Shown here piece by piece: positions 18,866-27,169 of a stretch of 64,000 bases of DNA (the first letter of the stretch is position 1; every line of letters starts with the position of its first letter). A model generated the notes under the pieces. That model did no database searches. It worked only from the letters and a program-made list of their open reading frames with translations, and had not been told where the DNA came from. Origin of the DNA: CAWGLW01 sp963823525 (lineage in GTDB: Bacteria > Pseudomonadota > Gammaproteobacteria > Steroidobacterales > Steroidobacteraceae); the NCBI GenBank assembly GCA_963823525.1, contig CAWGLW010000006.1, positions 930,001 to 994,000 on the forward strand. Reading direction: 5' to 3'. Both the position numbers and the translations under genes were made by a program.

Positions 18866-20539
18866 TTGAATCAGGCAATCAACAAAAAAGCCGGCAGGGA
18901 GTCCACCGGGCCTGCCTGGCTGCTGGTCATACTGGCGGTTGCGGCCGGAATCTGGTTTGCCGGCCTTGGCGGTCGGGCACTGTTTAACCCGGACGAAGGC
19001 CGTTACGCAGAGATACCGCGCGAAATGGTAGCCAGCGGCGACTGGGTGACCCCGCGCCTGAATGACATCAAGTATTTTGAGAAGCCGCCGCTTCATTACT
19101 GGGCAACGGCCGTCGGCTACGCCGCCCTTGGCCAGAGCGAGTTCACGGCGCGTCTGTGGGTCGGACTGACCGGTTTCGCCGGCGTGCTGCTGGCTTTCTT
19201 CCTCGGCAGGCGACTCTACGGACCCGGTGCCGGCCTGTTCAGCGCGCTCGTGCTGGCCAGTTCCCTGCTGTACTTCGTGCTCGGTCACCTGAACATCCTG
19301 GACATGGGCGTGAGCTTCTTTCTGCAGCTCGCCATGACGGGTTTCATACTGGCGCAACCGAGAACGGGCCTGCCCGAACCCTCACCTCACTGGATGTCGA
19401 TGGCCTGGATCGCCGCGGCGCTTGCGCTGCTCAGCAAGGGGCTCATCGGCCTGGCACTGCCGGTGCTGGCGTTGATCGCCTACAGTGCGCTGAATCGCGA
19501 TTTCTCGCCATGGCGAAGACTGCGGATCTGGCCCGGGCTCGCCTGGTTTGCGCTGCTCAGCGTGCCCTGGTTCGTTATCGTTTCGATGAGAAACCCGGAG
19601 TTCGCTCACTTCTTCTTCATACACGAACACTTTGAGCGTTACCTGACCCCGGTGCACAAGCACACGGAGCCGGCGTGGTATTTCCCGGTCATTGCGCTGG
19701 CCGGAGCCCTGCCCTGGACCGGACTGACCGTACATGCGCTGCTCGGCGCCTGGCGCGCGGAACCGCAGACGGGCTTTGACAGCCGTCGCTTTCTCCTGCT
19801 CTGGGTACTTGCCGTGATTGGCTTTTTCAGCCTCTCGAGCTCGAAGCTGGCCCCTTATATTCTCCCGGCGTTTCCAGCGATGGCCTTGCTGACGGGGGAC
19901 TTCATCCATCGGGCAAGCGTCCGCGTGCTCAGGCACCACTTGCTGGCTATCGCGGTCGTCGCCTCGATCGGGCTCGTCGCGGCGTTGCTGGTGTCCATAC
20001 CGGAGAGCGATCGAATTCCGGAGCCGCTGATGGGGGGGCTCGCACTGAGTGTTCGAGCCGGGCTCGCGACGCTGGCACTGTCCGCCTGGACGGGCTTTGC
20101 GCTGCTGCGATCCGGGTCCCGACGCCGTCTGGCCATGACGCTGGCCGCGATGGGTGCGCTGGTGTTTCTCTCGTTGCTGCTGCAGGGCTCTGATGCGCTG
20201 CGCGAATCGCGTTCGGGACGAAGCCTCGCCGAGGCCATCGCGCCTCATATCAGTGCCGACACGGCGTTATTCGTCGTTGAAGAGTATGAACAGACCGTGT
20301 CTTTTTACCTGGGGCGAACCCACACGCTCGTGGACTATCATGGTGAGTTCGAGTTCGGCCTTAAACAGGAGCCCGATAAGGCACTGCCGGACCGGCAGGC
20401 ATTCCTCGCGGCATGGGACCGCGAACCGGAGGCAATCGCGATCATGAAACCCTCGGTCTACGATGAACTGCAGCGGGCCGGCCTGCACGGCCGGGTACTG
20501 GGCGAAAACCTCAAGTTCCTTGCCGTGCAAAAGCAATGA
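18866..20539 (+). CDS. arnT: Lipid A aminoarabinose transferase ArnT-like glycosyltransferase
   Basis: A 557-residue integral membrane GT83/PMT-type enzyme with about twelve hydrophobic segments. It should move 4-amino-4-deoxy-L-arabinose from undecaprenyl phosphate to lipid A on the periplasmic side. The first periplasmic loop carries the hallmark FNPDEGRYAEIPREM, followed by SGDWVTPRLNDIKYFEKPPLHYW, here read near residues 38-75. The only upstream start in frame is TTG 18866 without a convincing ribosome site, so the start is uncertain. It heads a run of overlapping arn genes, which makes arnT the best call over a generic PMT glycosyltransferase. Confidence 0.82.
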   Translation: MNQAINKKAGRESTGPAWLLVILAVAAGIWFAGLGGRALFNPDEGRYAEIPREMVASGDWVTPRLNDIKYFEKPPLHYWATAVGYAALGQSEFTARLWVGLTGFAGVLLAFFLGRRLYGPGAGLFSALVLASSLLYFVLGHLNILDMGVSFFLQLAMTGFILAQPRTGLPEPSPHWMSMAWIAAALALLSKGLIGLALPVLALIAYSALNRDFSPWRRLRIWPGLAWFALLSVPWFVIVSMRNPEFAHFFFIHEHFERYLTPVHKHTEPAWYFPVIALAGALPWTGLTVHALLGAWRAEPQTGFDSRRFLLLWVLAVIGFFSLSSSKLAPYILPAFPAMALLTGDFIHRASVRVLRHHLLAIAVVASIGLVAALLVSIPESDRIPEPLMGGLALSVRAGLATLALSAWTGFALLRSGSRRRLAMTLAAMGALVFLSLLLQGSDALRESRSGRSLAEAIAPHISADTALFVVEEYEQTVSFYLGRTHTLVDYHGEFEFGLKQEPDKALPDRQAFLAAWDREPEAIAIMKPSVYDELQRAGLHGRVLGENLKFLAVQKQ

Positions 20540-20907
20540 CGCCGGCAACGTTTGCATTGCTCCTGACCGGCGTGCTGCTCAATGCCCTGGCACAACTGCT
20601 CCTGAAGGCGGGCGCCAACACCGTGGGCCCCGTGGCCTTCTCACCCGATTCGCTGCTCTCGGCAGGAATGAAGTTCGCAACCGAACCGCACATCTTCGGC
20701 GGACTTCTGTGCTACGCGATCAGCGTCGTGGTGTGGATCGTGGCGCTGACCCGCGTCGAAGTCAGCGTGGCCTATCCCATGCTGTCGATCGGCTACGTGG
20801 TCAATGCATTTGCCGCCTGGGCGCTGTTCAACGAGCAGGTGACGCCCATGCGCCTGCTCGGCATCGGCATCATCATTCTCGGCGTCTGGATCGTCGCCAG
20901 AAGCTAG
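20536..20907 (+). CDS. Small multidrug resistance/EamA-type flippase subunit, ArnE/ArnF-like
   Basis: A 123-residue, four-helix membrane protein of the drug/metabolite transporter superfamily. Its start overlaps the arnT stop (ATGA). Motifs fit ArnE/ArnF-type flippases: ALAQLLLKAG in helix 1, ALTRVEVSVAYPMLSIGYV in helix 3 and PMRLLGIGIIILGVW in helix 4. In Escherichia coli, ArnE and ArnF together flip undecaprenyl-phosphate-L-Ara4N across the inner membrane. Only one such gene is present here, so it may work as a homodimer or have a partner elsewhere. I leave out a gene symbol because E and F cannot be separated by eye. Confidence 0.8.
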   Translation: MTPATFALLLTGVLLNALAQLLLKAGANTVGPVAFSPDSLLSAGMKFATEPHIFGGLLCYAISVVVWIVALTRVEVSVAYPMLSIGYVVNAFAAWALFNEQVTPMRLLGIGIIILGVWIVARS

Positions 20908-20919
20908 GGTCTCAGTCCA

Positions 20920-22044
20920 ATGAGCTTTTTACCTTTCACCCGACCGAGTATCGACGAGCAGACGATTGCATCGGTCGTCGAGAGCCTGCGCAGCGGCTGG
21001 CTCGCCACCGGCCCCAAAGTGGCAAGGTTCGAGCAGGCGGTCAGCGATTACCTCGGCGGACGCCCGGTAAGGACGTTCACGTCGGCCACCGAGGGCCTCG
21101 AAATCGCACTCAAGGTCGCCGGGATCGGTCCCGGCGACGAGGTGATCGTCCCGGCGATGAGTTTTGTCGCCAGCGCCAACGTCATTGTCCGTGTCGGTGC
21201 AAAACCCGTGTTTGTCGATGTCGAGCTCGATTCAAAGAACCTTTCACCCGAGCAGGTCCAGCGCGCCATCACCCCGCGCACGCGCGCGATCATGCCGGTG
21301 CACTTCGCCGGGTTGCCCTGTGATCTCAATGCCGTCTATTCGCTGGCAGAAGACCATAGCCTGCGCGTGATCGAAGACGCAGCTCACGCGATCGGCAGCC
21401 GGCACCAGGGACGCCTGATCGGCAGTTACGGCGACCTCGTGGTATTCAGTTTCCACCCCAACAAGAACATGACGAGCATCGAGGGCGGCGCGATATCCTT
21501 CCCCGGACCGGAAGAAATCGAGACAGCCGAACTCGAGCGATTTCACGGCCTGAAGAAGGATGACCTGGGCCACATGGATGCTTTGCTCGCAGGCGGCAAG
21601 TCCAACCTGTCGGATATTGCAGCCGCGGTCGGCCTGGGCCAGCTCGAACGGCTCGAGGCCTTCAATCAGCGCCGACTGGCGCTGGCCACCCGGTACTTTG
21701 ACCGGCTCGCATCCCAGGACTTGCTGCGACTTCCGGCACGCGGCGACTCGGGACACAGCTGGCACATTTTCGCGCCCCTTCTGCAACTCGATCGCCTGCG
21801 TATCTCGAGGGCCGAATTTATCCAGCGGATGCGCAGTCACGACATCGGTGTCGGCGTGCACTACCCGGCGATGCATTTGTTCAGCGTCTATCGTGAGCAG
21901 GGCTGGAAGGCCGGTGATTTTCCAAATTCCGAACGAATTGGTGAGCAGACCGTGACCCTGCCGCTGTTCCCCGCGATGCGCGATGATGACGTCGACCGCA
22001 GTTGCGCGGCCATCGACGCTGTACTCACCGAGGCAAGGCGATGA
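20920..22044 (+). CDS. arnB: UDP-4-amino-4-deoxy-L-arabinose aminotransferase
   Basis: A 374-residue DegT/DnrJ/EryC1/StrS PLP enzyme. It aminates UDP-4-keto-pentose to UDP-L-Ara4N using glutamate. Visible signatures are SGWLATGPKVARFE near 27, the EDAAHAIGS cofactor segment near 158 and the PLP lysine in FSFHPNKNMT near 182, followed by EGGA. C-terminal motifs HSWHIFAPLL and VGVHYPAMH are typical of ArnB/PmrH. It starts 12 bases after the flippase gene and its stop overlaps the arnC start, consistent with one operon. Confidence 0.88.
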   Translation: MSFLPFTRPSIDEQTIASVVESLRSGWLATGPKVARFEQAVSDYLGGRPVRTFTSATEGLEIALKVAGIGPGDEVIVPAMSFVASANVIVRVGAKPVFVDVELDSKNLSPEQVQRAITPRTRAIMPVHFAGLPCDLNAVYSLAEDHSLRVIEDAAHAIGSRHQGRLIGSYGDLVVFSFHPNKNMTSIEGGAISFPGPEEIETAELERFHGLKKDDLGHMDALLAGGKSNLSDIAAAVGLGQLERLEAFNQRRLALATRYFDRLASQDLLRLPARGDSGHSWHIFAPLLQLDRLRISRAEFIQRMRSHDIGVGVHYPAMHLFSVYREQGWKAGDFPNSERIGEQTVTLPLFPAMRDDDVDRSCAAIDAVLTEARR

Positions 22045-23054
22045 ACGGGATTGATCTGTCGGTCGTGATTCCGGTCTACAACGAAGAACAGGGCATTGAC
22101 GCGCTGTGCGCACGACTCTACCCGGCGCTCGATGCGCTCGACGTTCGCTATGAAATCATTTTCGTCGATGATGGAAGCCGCGATGAATCAGCGCGCAAGC
22201 TGGCGGCTCAGTACGAGCGCCGGCCCGACGTGACACGCGTGATCCTGCTCGCGGTGAACGCCGGCCAGCACATGGCGATTCTCGCAGCATTCGAACGATC
22301 ACGGGGTGACATCGTCGTGACACTCGATGCCGACCTGCAGAACCCGCCCGAGGAAATTGGCCGATTGCTCGAGCAGATCCGCCTGGGTCACGATTACGTA
22401 GGGTCTTACCGGCGCGCGCGCCAGGACACGTGGTTCCGCCGCAAGGCATCGGCCTTCCTGAATTCGATTCGCGATCGCACGACGCATATCAGCATGAAGG
22501 ACCAGGGCTGCATGCTGCGCGCCTACTCGCGAAGCGTGGTCGACGCCGTCAACCGGTCACGCGAAGTCAATACCTTCGTGCCGGCACTGGCTTACCTTTT
22601 CGCACACAACCCGACCGAGATCGAAGTCGCCCACGAAGAACGCGCCGCGGGCGAATCAAAGTATTCGCTTTACAGCCTGCTCCGGCTCAACTTCGACCTC
22701 ATGACAGGCTTTTCGCTCGTGCCGCTGCAGCTGTTTTCCCTGTTCGGCATCGTCATTTCGCTGGGCTCCCTGGTGTTCGTGATTTTCCTCGCGATCCGGC
22801 GACTGATTGTAGGGCCCGAAGCAGAAGGGCTCTTCACGCTGTTCGGCATCCTGTTCTTCCTGATCGGCGTCGCACTGTTCGGGCTGGGCGTGCTCGGCGA
22901 GTACGTCGGGCGAATCTACCAGGAAGCGCGTGCCCGCCCGCGTTATCTGGTGCAGGCTATTCTCGAGGCGCCGGAAGTCGAGGACGAATTCGAGCTGGAG
23001 CGCCGCCGGCGGATCGAGCTGCCGCTGCAGAGCCGGGGGAGTTCGACCGCGTGA
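22041..23054 (+). CDS. arnC: Undecaprenyl-phosphate 4-deoxy-4-formamido-L-arabinose transferase
   Basis: A 337-residue GT2 glycosyltransferase with two C-terminal membrane helices (about 230-255 and 270-295). It transfers formylated L-Ara4N from UDP to undecaprenyl phosphate at the cytoplasmic face. GT2 motifs VVIPVYNEE near 8, VDDGSRDES near 40 and LDADLQNPPEE near 97 are present, with KDQGCMLRAY near 155 as in ArnC/PmrF. I chose ATG 22041, which overlaps the arnB stop, over an upstream in-frame codon inside arnB. The next gene's GTG overlaps its stop. Confidence 0.88.
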   Translation: MNGIDLSVVIPVYNEEQGIDALCARLYPALDALDVRYEIIFVDDGSRDESARKLAAQYERRPDVTRVILLAVNAGQHMAILAAFERSRGDIVVTLDADLQNPPEEIGRLLEQIRLGHDYVGSYRRARQDTWFRRKASAFLNSIRDRTTHISMKDQGCMLRAYSRSVVDAVNRSREVNTFVPALAYLFAHNPTEIEVAHEERAAGESKYSLYSLLRLNFDLMTGFSLVPLQLFSLFGIVISLGSLVFVIFLAIRRLIVGPEAEGLFTLFGILFFLIGVALFGLGVLGEYVGRIYQEARARPRYLVQAILEAPEVEDEFELERRRRIELPLQSRGSSTA

Positions 23055-23998
23055 CCACGGCCGTGGTGTTTGCTTATCACGAGGTCGGCTATCGCTGCCT
23101 CTCGGCACTGCTCGCGCACGGCGTCGATGTTCGCCTCGTGCTGACGCACGAGAACGATCCGTCCGAGCACATCTGGTTCTCCAGTGTCGCCGACCTGGCC
23201 CGGGAAAATGACCTGCCCTGCGTGGCGCCGGCCGACGTCGGGAGCGACGACTGGCAAGATCGGATTGGCGCGCTGCGGCCGGACTTTATTTTTTCTTTCT
23301 ATTACCGCCGCATGTTGCCCGTGAGCCTGCTGTCGAGGGCCTCGCGGGGCGCCTACAACATGCACGGCTCGCTGCTGCCGGCCTATCGGGGCCGCGTTCC
23401 GGTTAACTGGGCGGTCATCAATGGTGAATGTGAGACGGGCGCGACGCTTCACGCCATGGTCGAGAAACCGGACGCCGGCGCAATCGTTGCTCAACAGCGC
23501 GTACCGATATTTCCGGATGACACAGCCGGAGAAGTGTTTGGCAAGGTCGCCGTAGCGGCGGAAATCGCGCTCGACGCGGTATTGCCGTCATTGCTGACAG
23601 GTACGGCTGCACATCGAGAGCAGGACCTCACCTGCGGCTCCTACTTCGGTGGGCGAAAGCCGGCGGATGGCCTCATTGACTGGCACCTGCCTGCCGCGCG
23701 CGTACACAATCTTGTCCGCGGCGTAGCCCCCCCGTATCCGGGTGCGTTCACTGACATTGAAGGACATCATCTGCGCGTCCTCAGGAGCAAACGCCTTGCC
23801 GATCGGGCGCCCGAAGCCAGGAGCAGCCCACGGCTGGCCGTGCACGACGGACGCATCATCGCCACCTGTGGCGACGGCGGCTCGCTCTGGCTTCTCGACA
23901 TCGAACACGAAGACCAGCGGATCGACGCGACGGGATTCACGGCACTTTTTCGATCGACGGCTGTGCCTCTCGGGCAGCCTGTCAGTTCTGCTTTGTAA
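23051..23998 (+). CDS. arnA: UDP-L-Ara4N formyltransferase (stand-alone N-terminal half of ArnA)
   Basis: A 315-residue formyltransferase starting at GTG that overlaps the arnC stop. It N-formylates UDP-L-Ara4N from 10-formyltetrahydrofolate. Catalytic features match the ArnA N-terminal domain: YNMHGSLLPAYRG contains the Asn and His, and the Asp lies in MVEKPDAG about 36 residues later. The C-terminal part has the small OB-like subdomain (GSYFGGRKPADGLIDW). In Escherichia coli this domain is fused to the UDP-glucuronate decarboxylase; here the decarboxylase is the separate next gene, 12 bases downstream. A stop codon and a new start separate them, with no sign of a simple frameshift. Confidence 0.85.
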   Translation: MTTAVVFAYHEVGYRCLSALLAHGVDVRLVLTHENDPSEHIWFSSVADLARENDLPCVAPADVGSDDWQDRIGALRPDFIFSFYYRRMLPVSLLSRASRGAYNMHGSLLPAYRGRVPVNWAVINGECETGATLHAMVEKPDAGAIVAQQRVPIFPDDTAGEVFGKVAVAAEIALDAVLPSLLTGTAAHREQDLTCGSYFGGRKPADGLIDWHLPAARVHNLVRGVAPPYPGAFTDIEGHHLRVLRSKRLADRAPEARSSPRLAVHDGRIIATCGDGGSLWLLDIEHEDQRIDATGFTALFRSTAVPLGQPVSSAL

Positions 23999-24010
23999 GG
24001 GTTTACAGCA

Positions 24011-25054
24011 ATGAAAAATGTACTGGTAATCGGGGTCAACGGCTTCATAGGCCATCACCTGGCTGAACGCATTCTGCGTACGACGGACTGGCATGTATAC
24101 GGCATGGATATGCGCTCGGATCGGGTCGAAGCCGAACTCAGCCACGATCGTTTTCATTTTTTTGAAGGCGATATCACGATCAACAAGGAGTGGATCGCCT
24201 ACCACATCAAGAAATGCGACGTCGTCCTGCCGCTTGTTGCGATCGCGACGCCGGCCACCTACGTGCAGGAACCGCTGAAAGTCTTCGAACTGGACTTCGA
24301 GGCGAACCTGCCGATCGTCAGGTCCTGCGTGCAATGGGGCAAGCGGTTGATTTTCCCCAGCACCTCGGAAATCTACGGCATGTGCGAAGACGCGAGCTTC
24401 GACCCGGAAACCTCGCCACTGGTCTACGGACCGATCAACAAGCAGCGCTGGATCTACGCGGCATCAAAGCAGCTGATGGACCGCGTGATCTGGGCTTACG
24501 GCCAGCAGCAGGGACTCGATTTCACGTTGTTCCGCCCGTTCAACTGGATCGGCTCGGGACTCGACTCGATCAACACGGCAAAGGAAGGCAGCTCGCGGGT
24601 ACTGACCCAGTTCCTGGGCCAGATCGTGCGCGGCGAAGCGATACAGCTCGTCGACGGCGGACAGCAACGGCGCTCGTTCACGCACATTGAAGACGGTCTC
24701 GACATGCTCATGAACATCATCGACAACCCGGGTGATGTTGCCAGCGGCAAGATCTATAACATCGGCAATCCGGATAACAATCTCTCGGTGCGCGAACTCG
24801 CAGAGGCAATGCTCGCGATGGCCGCGGGCTACCCGGAGTACAGCCAGTTCAGCGAGCAGGTCAGGTTGGTCGACGTGCCTGCGGAGCAGTACTACGGCAA
24901 GGGCTACCAGGACGTGTTGCAGCGTGTGCCGAATATCGATGCTGCGCGGCGCGACTTCGGCTGGCAGCCGCGGGTTTCATTTGACGATGCCTTGCGACAG
25001 ATATTCGACGCCTATCGCGAACACGTCGTCGAGGCGCGGGACCTGCTCACGTGA
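24011..25054 (+). CDS. UDP-glucuronate decarboxylase (stand-alone C-terminal half of ArnA)
   Basis: A 347-residue extended SDR. It oxidatively decarboxylates UDP-glucuronate to UDP-4-keto-pentose, the substrate of ArnB. The NAD motif is GVNGFIGHHLAE near residue 8. The active site matches the ArnA C-terminal domain: FPSTSEIYGMCED near 115, RWIYAASKQLMDRVIWAYG near 149 (Tyr and Lys) and the arginine region GGQQRRSFTHIEDG near 216. These stretches distinguish it from ordinary epimerases. Its stop overlaps the arnD GTG start. The UDP-glucose dehydrogenase that would make its substrate is not in the window. Confidence 0.88.
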   Translation: MKNVLVIGVNGFIGHHLAERILRTTDWHVYGMDMRSDRVEAELSHDRFHFFEGDITINKEWIAYHIKKCDVVLPLVAIATPATYVQEPLKVFELDFEANLPIVRSCVQWGKRLIFPSTSEIYGMCEDASFDPETSPLVYGPINKQRWIYAASKQLMDRVIWAYGQQQGLDFTLFRPFNWIGSGLDSINTAKEGSSRVLTQFLGQIVRGEAIQLVDGGQQRRSFTHIEDGLDMLMNIIDNPGDVASGKIYNIGNPDNNLSVRELAEAMLAMAAGYPEYSQFSEQVRLVDVPAEQYYGKGYQDVLQRVPNIDAARRDFGWQPRVSFDDALRQIFDAYREHVVEARDLLT

Positions 25055-25956
25055 GACTGGGCCTGAAAGTGGACGTGGACACGCTGCGCGGCACGCGCGA
25101 AGGCGTACCCCATCTGCTTCGTCTGTTCGACCGGCAGCGTGTTCGCAGCACCTTCCTGTTCTCGCTGGGTCCGGATCACACCGGTCGTGCGATCCGCCGA
25201 GCGTTCCGGCCCGGCTTCCTGGGCAAGGTCTCACGCACCTCGGTGGTCAGTCACTACGGCCTGAAGACGCTGATGTACGGCACCCTGCTGCGCGGACCGG
25301 ACATCGGCCGCCAGTGCGCGGCTGTCATGCGAAGCGTGCGCGACGCCGGGCACGAGGTCGGCATTCACAGCTGGGACCACGTCGAATGGCAGGATCGCGT
25401 CTGTCGTGCGACCGGCCCATGGACGCAGAAACAGATCGATCTTGCGAGGCAGCGTTTCGAGGAAGTCTTTGGCGTGGCGGCAAAGACCCATGGCGCGGCT
25501 GGCTGGCAGATGAACGCAGCGGCATTCGCCGGGATGGACCGGTGCGGCTTCGAGTACGCGTCGGACACGCGGGGCGCACACCCTTTTCTTCCGGTCGTCG
25601 AAGGCGAAGCGATGCGCTGCCCGCAAATACCGACCACCTTGCCAACACTGGATGAACTGCTGGGTCGGGACGGCATTTCGGAGCATGACGTCGCGGATGC
25701 CGTGCTGAGCCGAACGGCCGGTACGCCGCCTCACCCGCCCGTGTTCACGCTGCACGCAGAACTCGAGGGTATGAAGCTCCTGCCGGTGCTCTCGGCGCTG
25801 CTCGATGGATGGCGTGCCCAGGGGTATGCAGCCGGCCCGGTTGAGGCGGTTTGCGCCACGCTCGACGTGCGGGAACTGCCGCGACATGCCGTGATCGACG
25901 GTGAGGTGCCGGGCCGTTCAGGCACACTGGCCATGCAGGGTCCGGCGATCCATTGA
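25051..25956 (+). CDS. arnD: 4-deoxy-4-formamido-L-arabinose-phosphoundecaprenol deformylase
   Basis: A 301-residue NodB/polysaccharide deacetylase-fold protein beginning at a GTG that overlaps the previous stop. It removes the formyl group after transfer to the lipid carrier. Metal and catalytic segments are visible: KVDVDTLRGTREGVP at the start (Asp) and EVGIHSWDHVEWQD near 107 (two His). TLHAELEG near 232 is a further conserved His motif of the ArnD group. The 25-base gap to the acyltransferase suggests that gene belongs to the same transcript. Confidence 0.85.
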   Translation: MRLGLKVDVDTLRGTREGVPHLLRLFDRQRVRSTFLFSLGPDHTGRAIRRAFRPGFLGKVSRTSVVSHYGLKTLMYGTLLRGPDIGRQCAAVMRSVRDAGHEVGIHSWDHVEWQDRVCRATGPWTQKQIDLARQRFEEVFGVAAKTHGAAGWQMNAAAFAGMDRCGFEYASDTRGAHPFLPVVEGEAMRCPQIPTTLPTLDELLGRDGISEHDVADAVLSRTAGTPPHPPVFTLHAELEGMKLLPVLSALLDGWRAQGYAAGPVEAVCATLDVRELPRHAVIDGEVPGRSGTLAMQGPAIH

Positions 25957-25981
25957 CCGGTGTGCGAGGAATACTGGCCTG

Positions 25982-26851
25982 ATGCAGATCGAAGCGAATC
26001 GCGTGATCTCGCTGGCGCAACGCCTGTCGAGATGGCCGCTGGGCCGCCTGCACGGGGTCGGGGCAGCACTCGCGTGGGTGTTCTATTTTTCCTCGGCACG
26101 AGAACGGCGGCGTATCCGCAAGAATCTTCAGGATGCCGGGTTCGGCGCGGAGGAAACGCTTCGCCAGACCGTCACCGAACACGGCAAGGGCATGATGGAG
26201 TTGCCGGCCTTATGGTTACGGTCTTCGCGCGAGATCGCCAGTCTCGTCCGCGACGTCAACGGAATCGAGATCGTCGAGGCTGCCGAGCGAATGGGCAAGG
26301 GAATCGTCTACCTGACGCCCCACCTCGGCAGTTTCGAGGTCGCAGCGCAATGGCTTGCACTGCGGGCCCCGATGACCGTGTTGTACAGGCCGCCGCGCCG
26401 AGTCGAGCTCGAGCCGCTGATGCTGGCGGGCCGCAACAAGGAGGGCATGAAGACGGCAACGACCGACCTGAAAGGCGTGCGCGTACTGCTAAAGGCCCTG
26501 CGCAAGGGAGAAACCATCGGCATGCTGCCTGACCAGGTGCCAAGCAAAGGCGAAGGTGAGTGGGCGGACTTCTTCGGGCGGCCCGCGTACACGATGACGC
26601 TGGCCACCCGACTGGCTGAAAACAGCGGCGCCCCGATCGTCATCTGTTACACGCGAAGGCTTCCACAGGGAGCCGGCTTTGAGTTGAATTTCTCGGCCAT
26701 GCCGGAACGCCTGCCTCAAGAAAGCGACGGGCGCTGGGTCAATCGCGCGATGGAGAACCTGATCTCCCGCTGCCCCAGCCAGTACCTGTGGTCCTACCGC
26801 CGGCACAAGCGCCCCGCCGGGGTTGAGCCGCCGCGAACTGCGCTGGATTAG
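25982..26851 (+). CDS. LpxL/HtrB-family lysophospholipid/lipid A acyltransferase
   Basis: A 289-residue membrane-associated acyltransferase of the LpxL/HtrB/MsbB group. The catalytic HxxxxE motif is HLGSFE in YLTPHLGSFEVAAQ near 107. The supporting PDQVPSKGEG segment near 181 and the terminal QYLWSYRRHKRP near 275 are typical. These enzymes add a secondary acyl chain to lipid A, or similar chains to other lipids, at the cytoplasmic face. I chose ATG 25982 because it follows the arnD stop; the upstream reading lies within arnD. As the last gene of the arn run it probably tailors the same lipid A. Confidence 0.82.
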   Translation: MQIEANRVISLAQRLSRWPLGRLHGVGAALAWVFYFSSARERRRIRKNLQDAGFGAEETLRQTVTEHGKGMMELPALWLRSSREIASLVRDVNGIEIVEAAERMGKGIVYLTPHLGSFEVAAQWLALRAPMTVLYRPPRRVELEPLMLAGRNKEGMKTATTDLKGVRVLLKALRKGETIGMLPDQVPSKGEGEWADFFGRPAYTMTLATRLAENSGAPIVICYTRRLPQGAGFELNFSAMPERLPQESDGRWVNRAMENLISRCPSQYLWSYRRHKRPAGVEPPRTALD

Positions 26852-26918
26852 CCGCCGCAACTGCTCGGGATCAGATGTCACGCAACCTTCTGCTGGCATC
26901 GCCATTGGGCCAGGCTGA

Positions 26919-27125
26919 TCAGCTGATGCGGAATCCGTACAGTGGCGAGCCGATACAGGCATGGAAGAGCAGGATGACGACCTGTGCCGCGTGAATATCG
27001 TTGATTGCCATCAGAATCACGGCTACCACCAGCAGTCCCTGTAATAGCCGGTGGTGGCTGTAGTCAAACGCGCGCATGTCATGCTGATCCCTGCCCAGCC
27101 CGGTGAGGAACTCGAATGGATCCAT
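26919..27125 (-). CDS. Small membrane protein, 68 residues, unknown
   Basis: A short reading frame 45 bases after the iron-dependent alcohol dehydrogenase on the same strand. It has an ATG start with GGAG about ten bases upstream. The N-terminal 25 residues are polar (DPFEFLTGLGRDQHDMRAFD). One or two hydrophobic segments follow (LLQGLLVVAVILMAIN and VVILLFHACIG). I recognise no family. Position, ribosome site and composition favour a real gene at the end of an operon, but the evidence is modest. Confidence 0.45.
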   Translation of the reverse strand: MDPFEFLTGLGRDQHDMRAFDYSHHRLLQGLLVVAVILMAINDIHAAQVVILLFHACIGSPLYGFRIS

Positions 27126-27169
27126 CGGACGATCGTCTCCGGTGCGCGGGTTTGGAACGTTGCCGGCGA

